A stretch of 64,000 bases of DNA from Argopecten irradians (taxonomy: Eukaryota > Mollusca > Bivalvia > Pectinida > Pectinidae). Below, in pieces: positions 58,847 through 64,000 of this stretch. Location of the stretch: positions 496,001 to 560,000 of the forward strand of contig NC_091135.1 of NCBI RefSeq assembly GCF_041381155.1, in the 5' to 3' direction. The notes beneath the pieces are model-generated. The model saw only the letters and a program-made list of their open reading frames with translations, did not search any database and was not told the origin of the DNA. Each line of letters opens with the position of its first letter. The first letter of the stretch is position 1. The translations under genes and the position numbers were made by a program.

Positions 58847-59673
58847 CAGACCTGGAAGGCTGTGGTGGATACATCGATGACGTCATCAACTACCACGACA
58901 CGTGGGAAGACCATCTACGCGGGATTCGTGAATTCTTCGAAAGACTCACTACCATGAAATTGACTGTAAACTTATTGAAATGTGAATTTTGTCATGCAAC
59001 TGTTGAATTTTTAGGCCATGTTGTAGGACAGGGGCAGGTTAAACCTGTTCAGGCCAAAGTAGAATCAATTATAGATTTTCCATCTCCTGGAAGCAAGAGA
59101 GAGCTGATGAGATTTCTTGGTATGGCTGGATACTACAGAAAATTTTGTCAAAATTTCTCTGTTATAGCAGCTCCACTTACTACTTTGTTAAAGAAAAATG
59201 TCAAATTTGTTTGGTCAGACGAATGTAAGTCTGCATTTGAGAAATTGAAAGCCATACTATCAAACTCACCAGTTCTGACTGCTCCAGATTTTAATAAACA
59301 GTTTAAACTGTTTGTTGACGCCAGTGATGTAGGTGTTGGTGCTGTTTTGATGCAAGAAGGTACTGAACAAATTGACCATCCAATTTGTTATTTCTCGAAA
59401 AAGTTTGACAAACACCAGAGAAATTATTCCACCGTTGAGAAAGAATGTTTAGCGTTGATTTTGGCCTTGAACCAATTTGATGTGTATCTCTGCACTACAG
59501 TTGTGCCTGTGTTGGTCTTTATCGACCACAACCCTGTGACATTCATTGGGAAAATGAAAAACAAAAACCAAAGAATTCTCAGGTGGAGTTTGACTTTGCA
59601 AGAATACAATCTTGACATCAAACATATCAAAGGGAAAGACAATATTCTAGCAGATGCTTTATCAAGGATTTAA
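58847..59673 (+). CDS. pol: Element 2 C-terminal half of RT and RNase H
   Basis: Starts with the RT active site GYIDDVINYHDTWEDHL, then CEFCHATVEFLGHVVGQG and FLGMAGYYRKFCQNFS. RNase H: FKLFVDASDVGVGAVLMQEG, STVEKECLALILALNQF, VFIDHNP, ending NILADALSRI and TAA at 59671-59673. No integrase follows, confirming the order. First Met at 58954, but the frame is open well upstream. Confidence 0.92.
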
Positions 59674-59726
59674 ATATGACTTAATATTTGAAGAAAGTTT
59701 CCTTTTCAAGAAAACTTTCTTTTCTT

Positions 59727-59738
59727 TAAGGAGGGGTG
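59727..59738 (+). other. Polypurine tract of element 2
   Basis: TAAGGAGGGGTG lies directly before the 3' LTR copy. Confidence 0.7.
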
Positions 59739-60425
59739 TGTTATGTATGACACTAAATACATGTAGTTATGAGATAAGGGAGATAACTCCTATAGCTTTT
59801 TTTATCAATACATCCTATGAAGGTCATATCATTGATTTAGGTTATAGAACTTTCTAGAATATAATCATGTATAAACAAATATGTTTGTAAACATGTTGAT
59901 TTTAAGTAGAGATCTAGAATGATCTATTTCCAGAAAGTTATGTGTGTTTACTTGTTTACTGTTTTTAGTTAGATATTTCTAGAAGTAGGAGGTTCTCCAA
60001 TATTCTTGAATTACGGTTTAGCTATATATACTCCAGCTGCCCAAGGCTAATCAGAACTGTAATGAGACCTGTAATAAGACATATCAAGAATTGTACAGCG
60101 CCATATAAGATTCTATTGGGAGAGCTATTGTGACTTTATCTGTGGATTATTACAACACTTTGTGTGGATTTATTCATATTGCCTGGAACTTTACAAATCA
60201 TCTGTGGACATTCAATTTCCTTGTGGATTTGTGATTATTGTTAATTTGAAACCTGGAAGGATCAAGGATTATACCAGGACATTCGCATACAGATAAGTAA
60301 CACTTTAAATCATCGTACTACTCTTGTACCACCACCAATTACTTTAGACATTGTAAACCATCTCTGTATAATATTGTACATATAATTAAATTGTGTTTTG
60401 AATTTAGCTGCTGGTTTCTCATTTC
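59739..60425 (+). repeat. 3' LTR of element 2, missing its last 20 bases
   Basis: 687 bp, matching 54028-54714 without a visible difference, then ending at CATTTC. The 20-base end of the 5' LTR (through TAACA) is absent. Confidence 0.85.
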
Positions 60426-60455
60426 GCAATAACGAAAGTATATGTTCTTTTTTTC
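60426..60455. repeat. 30-bp duplication, right of element 2
   Basis: Exact repeat of 53998-54027. Confidence 0.85.
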
Positions 60456-62581
60456 ATATAATCCGCCCGATTTATATACAGTGATTTCACCCGTGTACCA
60501 TTTTTGCACATGTCACTTGTGTAATATATACATGTATACATGAATATATTGTGAAGCAACATTCTTTCACGTGCGATTTATTTTCGCGATCCGATTAAAA
60601 CAAGCAAATTTTAATCTTCGCGAATTTCTTATGAAATGAAAATCGCGAAATTAAGTAGCCGCGAAAGAAAGTTTGTTTACAGTAATCTTGTTTACATTGG
60701 CGTGGAATTAAGTTTGATGTCATCACTATTGGTTAGTAAAGAATGATGTGACGTCATGATGACGTCGTGACAAAATGGCCGCACATTTTAACATTAAAAA
60801 CTGAACGGTTGATGTCGTTACGTTAAGTATCTTAAAGCTGTGTTTATTTCATATGAAATTCTCGTCTCGAACTTTTAATTTTTGCTCGCCAGGCTCGCAT
60901 TGAATGAAAATGAATTGAAAAAAAAGATGAAAACTATATAGACTCGTTTCATTAAGCTCATAAAAAATGATAACTCATATAAGATCCTATATACAATTTT
61001 GTATATACTGAAATATTCCAAGAAAAAGACAGCGAAACACTCTATATCGTCCAATTTAAGATTTTTGTTCTCAATCTAAATTAATAATACTGACATGTGA
61101 TGCCTACATGAGTCTTAAGATCTGTGCAATCAAGGCACCAGGTTCAAAATATCACATCTGAGACATAGATATTCTGAACGAGGTATATAGGATTGCAACG
61201 ACTTTCAAATGAGTGCATTTTTTCGGCGAAAGAATAAGTCTAAGATTAACATTACAATGTCACTTTAAACTCTTATGTGAGCATCGTTTAGTTTGATATG
61301 TAGCTGTTTCAGTTGCCTCATACAAAACGTTATTTTAATTTAGGAAAGTCCCAGTAATTCGAACCAGCATTCCTCGACCTACTTTTCTTCAAATTGATCC
61401 CAGTTTCCCTGTATTATATATTTCATAAATTCACCCCTGTTTCCTCGATGGTTCCTTCAGTTCAACATGGAATACCGTCAATGTCTAATCATGTTATAAG
61501 TCTGTACAAGTCTGTCAATAGTCTCTAGTGCATACCACATACACTAGTTTCCTTGCGTTGACGCACTGTGGTCAATGCCACTGCGGTCTTGTTAAATGGT
61601 ACGATTTCAGAGCATGAGAAAAGGTCACAGACCACCATGGGCCAATCTATCAAATTATACCATTGTTTCCACTATCTTATACCGTAAAACAGATCAATCA
61701 ATTAAATAATTAATGACGTACACAAAATCATTTTTTCCAAAAACGAAACCGAAACTTATGTATAGGCAAATACCAGTGGAAGGACAGCGAGTATTGAAAA
61801 TTATAAAATATCCTATTACACCGAGCACATTAAAAATATCTTGCGAAATCTTTTTTGTACAAACTGCATAAGTTTTAGATGACGTCTTATTTACATAAAA
61901 GAGTCCAATCCGTGATTTGACCTCCAGCCGAGCCCGGGTAAATAAACATGTACAAAACGTGTACACACATGTACGTATGACGTCACAGACCACGATACTG
62001 CAGCAGCACTTGCAATTTGAAGCACACGAAGAATTCGGTATGTGTGTATATACCTTATGCTTGCAAGGATTAAATATGATTGAGATGAACAAATAAACAT
62101 TCTCTCAGATTCCGAGGAGTTTGTCCCAGATAAACCCGTTTGGCAGAGCTATAGATAAATAAAGTTAAAGGCGTAAAAAACGATTACAATATGTCTGTCA
62201 GTGCAGACTGCATGTAAGATATGTCGTTTACAAAAAAAGCTACGGCTGAGGTGAACCCGTCATTTTGTGATTCATTGTTTCATTACAATTGAAACAAGAA
62301 TTGCTCTACAATAGACAATAAATTTTTTTCTTGGACTTATGTCATTGTTAAGTTTATGATGTATCAATCGTCTTTATACCTCTTTGACATAAGCATACCC
62401 ACAAGAACGGCGAATCCATTTGTAATAAATTGATCAGGTGATGAATTAAACTGTACCTTTTACAGAGATATCATCTTGATAGACCTTCTATTACCATTTT
62501 GGTAGATGTGGTGGATGGGAAAGATGATGAATTTCGGCGCTAAAGTGTTACTCTATTGGTCTATATTTCTGTATGATTGTG
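60456..62581. other. Intergenic region right of element 2
   Basis: No gene recognised. A repeat rich in TCGCGA and CGCGAAA (60,570-60,690) resembles one at 35,060-35,215. The stretch 61,955-62,205 resembles 23,066-23,290. Confidence 0.45.
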
Positions 62582-64000
62582 TCATCATAATGATATAATT
62601 TGCTGTGTTCTGGTATCCTCCTTTGTCCGGTATCCGTGATACTCTGTCATATTGATATAATGTGTTGTGTTCTGGTATCCTCCCTGGTCCGGTAGCCGTG
62701 ATACCCTGTCATATTGATATAATGTGTTGTGTTCTGGTATCCTCCCTGGTCCGGTAGCCGTGATACCCTGTCATATTGATATAATGTGTTGTGTTCTGGT
62801 ATCCTCCCTGGTCCGGTAGCCGTGATACCCTGTCATATTGATATAATGTGTTGTGTTCTAATATCCTCCCTGGTCCGGTAGCCGTGATACCCTGTCATAT
62901 TGATATAATGTGTTGTGTTCTGGTATCCTCCCTGGTCCGGTAGCCGTGATACCCTGTCATATTGATATAATGTGTTGTGTTCTGGTATCCTCCCTGGTCC
63001 GGTAGCCGTGATACCCTGTCATATTGATATAATGTGTTGTGTTCTGGTATCCTCCCTGGTCCGGTAGCCGTGATACCCTGTCATATTGATATAATTTGTT
63101 GTGTTCTGGTATCCTCCCTGGTCCGGTAGCCGTGATACCCTGTCATATTGATATAATGTGTTGTGTTCTGGTATCCTCCCTGGTCCGGTAGCCGTGATAC
63201 CCTGTCATATTGATATAATGTGTTGTGTTCTGGTATCCTCCCTGGTCCGGTAGCCGTGATACCCTGTCATATTGATATAATTTGTTGTGTTCTGGTATGC
63301 TCCCTGGTCCGGGGAACCGTGATACCCTGTCATATTGATATAATGTGTTGTGTTCTGGTATCCTCCCTGGTCCGGTAGCCGTGATACCCTGTCATATTGA
63401 TATAATTTGTTGTGTTCTGGTATCCTCCCTGGTCCGGTGTCGTGATACCCTGTCATATTGATATAATGTGTTGTGTTCTGGTATTGCCCCTGGTCCGGTA
63501 GCCGTGATACCCTGTCATATTGATATAATGTGTCGAGTGTTCTGTATCCTCCCTGGTCCGGTAGCCGTGATACCCTGTCATATTGATATAATGTGTTGTG
63601 TTCTGGTATCCTCCCTGGTCCGGTAGCCGTGATACCCTGTCATATTGATATAATGTGTTGTGTTCTGGTATCCTCCCTGGTCCGGTAGCCGTGATACCCT
63701 GTCATATTGATATAATGTGTCGAGTTTCGGTATCCTATCTGCTCCGGCAACCGTGATACCCTGTCATATTGATATAATGTGTTGTGTTCTGGTATCCTCC
63801 CTGGTCCGGTAGCCGTGATACCCTGTCATATTTATGTAATGTGTTGTGTTCTGGTATCCTCCCTGGTCCGGTAGCCGTGATACCCTGTCATATTGATATA
63901 ATGTGTTGTGTTCTGGTATCCTCCCAGGTCCGGTGTCGTGATACCCTGTCATATTGATATAATGTGTTGTGTTCTGGTATTCTCCCTGGTCCGGTAGCCG
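62582..64000. repeat. 62-bp minisatellite, about 23 copies, running off the right edge
   Basis: Units such as GTTCTGGTATCCTCCCTGGT, CCGGTAGCCGTGATACCCTG and TCATATTGATATAATGTGTT repeat every 62 bases with few changes; the first unit (about 62,582-62,640) and those near 63,290, 63,435, 63,480, 63,530, 63,725 and 63,925 are variants. Each unit has an inverted GGTATC/GATACC pair. The unit length is not a multiple of three, so open frames here are not taken as genes. Confidence 0.95.

Larger units (their letters stand above)
54028..60425 (+). mobile_element. Element 2: Gmr1-like Ty3/gypsy retrotransposon (integrase before RT)
   Basis: 6.4-kb element with LTR copies at 54028-54734 and 59739-60425. 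Coding order: gag with a SCAN-like capsid segment and one CCHC knuckle, aspartic protease (DTGAS), integrase, reverse transcriptase, RNase H. Integrase ahead of RT is the unusual order known from Gmr1-like elements. The 687 bp shared by the LTRs are identical by eye, so the copy is very young. The coding region nevertheless has six insertion frameshifts, at 55199-55203, 55747-55750, 56257-56261, 56648-56650, 57013-57016 (one base each) and 58841-58846 (two bases). As read it could not make a full polyprotein. Confidence 0.9.

Noticed and set aside
63205..63952. Open frames with repeated MTGYHG-type peptides
   Set aside because: These come from the 62-bp minisatellite. The unit is not a multiple of three, so each frame stays open only by chance over a few units.

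Overview
This window looks like invertebrate animal genomic DNA, most likely from a mollusc and probably a bivalve. It is AT-rich. Its genes are split into many small phase-matched exons with GT-AG introns. It carries a tRNA-derived SINE of a type common in bivalves, many MITE-like foldback elements and two young LTR retrotransposons. No organism name can be read directly from the sequence.

The host content is dominated by two head-to-tail copies, both on the minus strand, of one receptor-type tyrosine phosphatase gene. Copy B (51,874 down to 26,276) is covered from signal peptide to stop codon in 30 recognisable exons plus one exon relic. Its order is signal peptide, an F-type-lectin-like (fucolectin/FTP) domain on two exons, nine EGF-like exons plus one relic, one transmembrane exon, a juxtamembrane exon with an ITAM-like tyrosine pair, an active-looking phosphatase domain D1 (HCSSGTGR) and a degenerate D2 (CRDGFSQ). 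Copy A (10,226 down past position 1) shows the signal peptide, lectin and eight EGF exons, all intact, and runs off the left edge. Copy B has several one-base insertions and a possible one-base deletion that break its frame. These could be pseudogene decay or uncorrected sequence errors. The first intron, first exon and proximal upstream region of the two copies are almost identical, while the rest is clearly more diverged, which suggests gene conversion.

Each copy has an LTR retrotransposon of a different family inserted upstream. Element 1 (11,812-21,630, plus strand) is a Ty3/gypsy element with 4-bp target duplications, a tRNA-Ser-like primer site, a GGGAAAC -1 frameshift signal between gag and pol, a complete pol, and an extra third ORF coding for a zinc-finger-like segment plus a KCTD/T1-type BTB domain, apparently a captured host domain. 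Element 2 (54,028-60,425, plus strand) has integrase upstream of reverse transcriptase and a SCAN-like gag, the hallmarks of Gmr1-like elements. Its two LTRs match over 687 bp, yet its coding region carries six insertion frameshifts and it is flanked by an unusual 30-bp duplication.

Between element 1 and the 3' end of copy B lie a foldback MITE, two exons of an SLC6-type transporter on the plus strand and some repeats. The right edge (62,582-64,000 and beyond) is a 62-bp minisatellite. No tRNA, rRNA or CRISPR features were seen.
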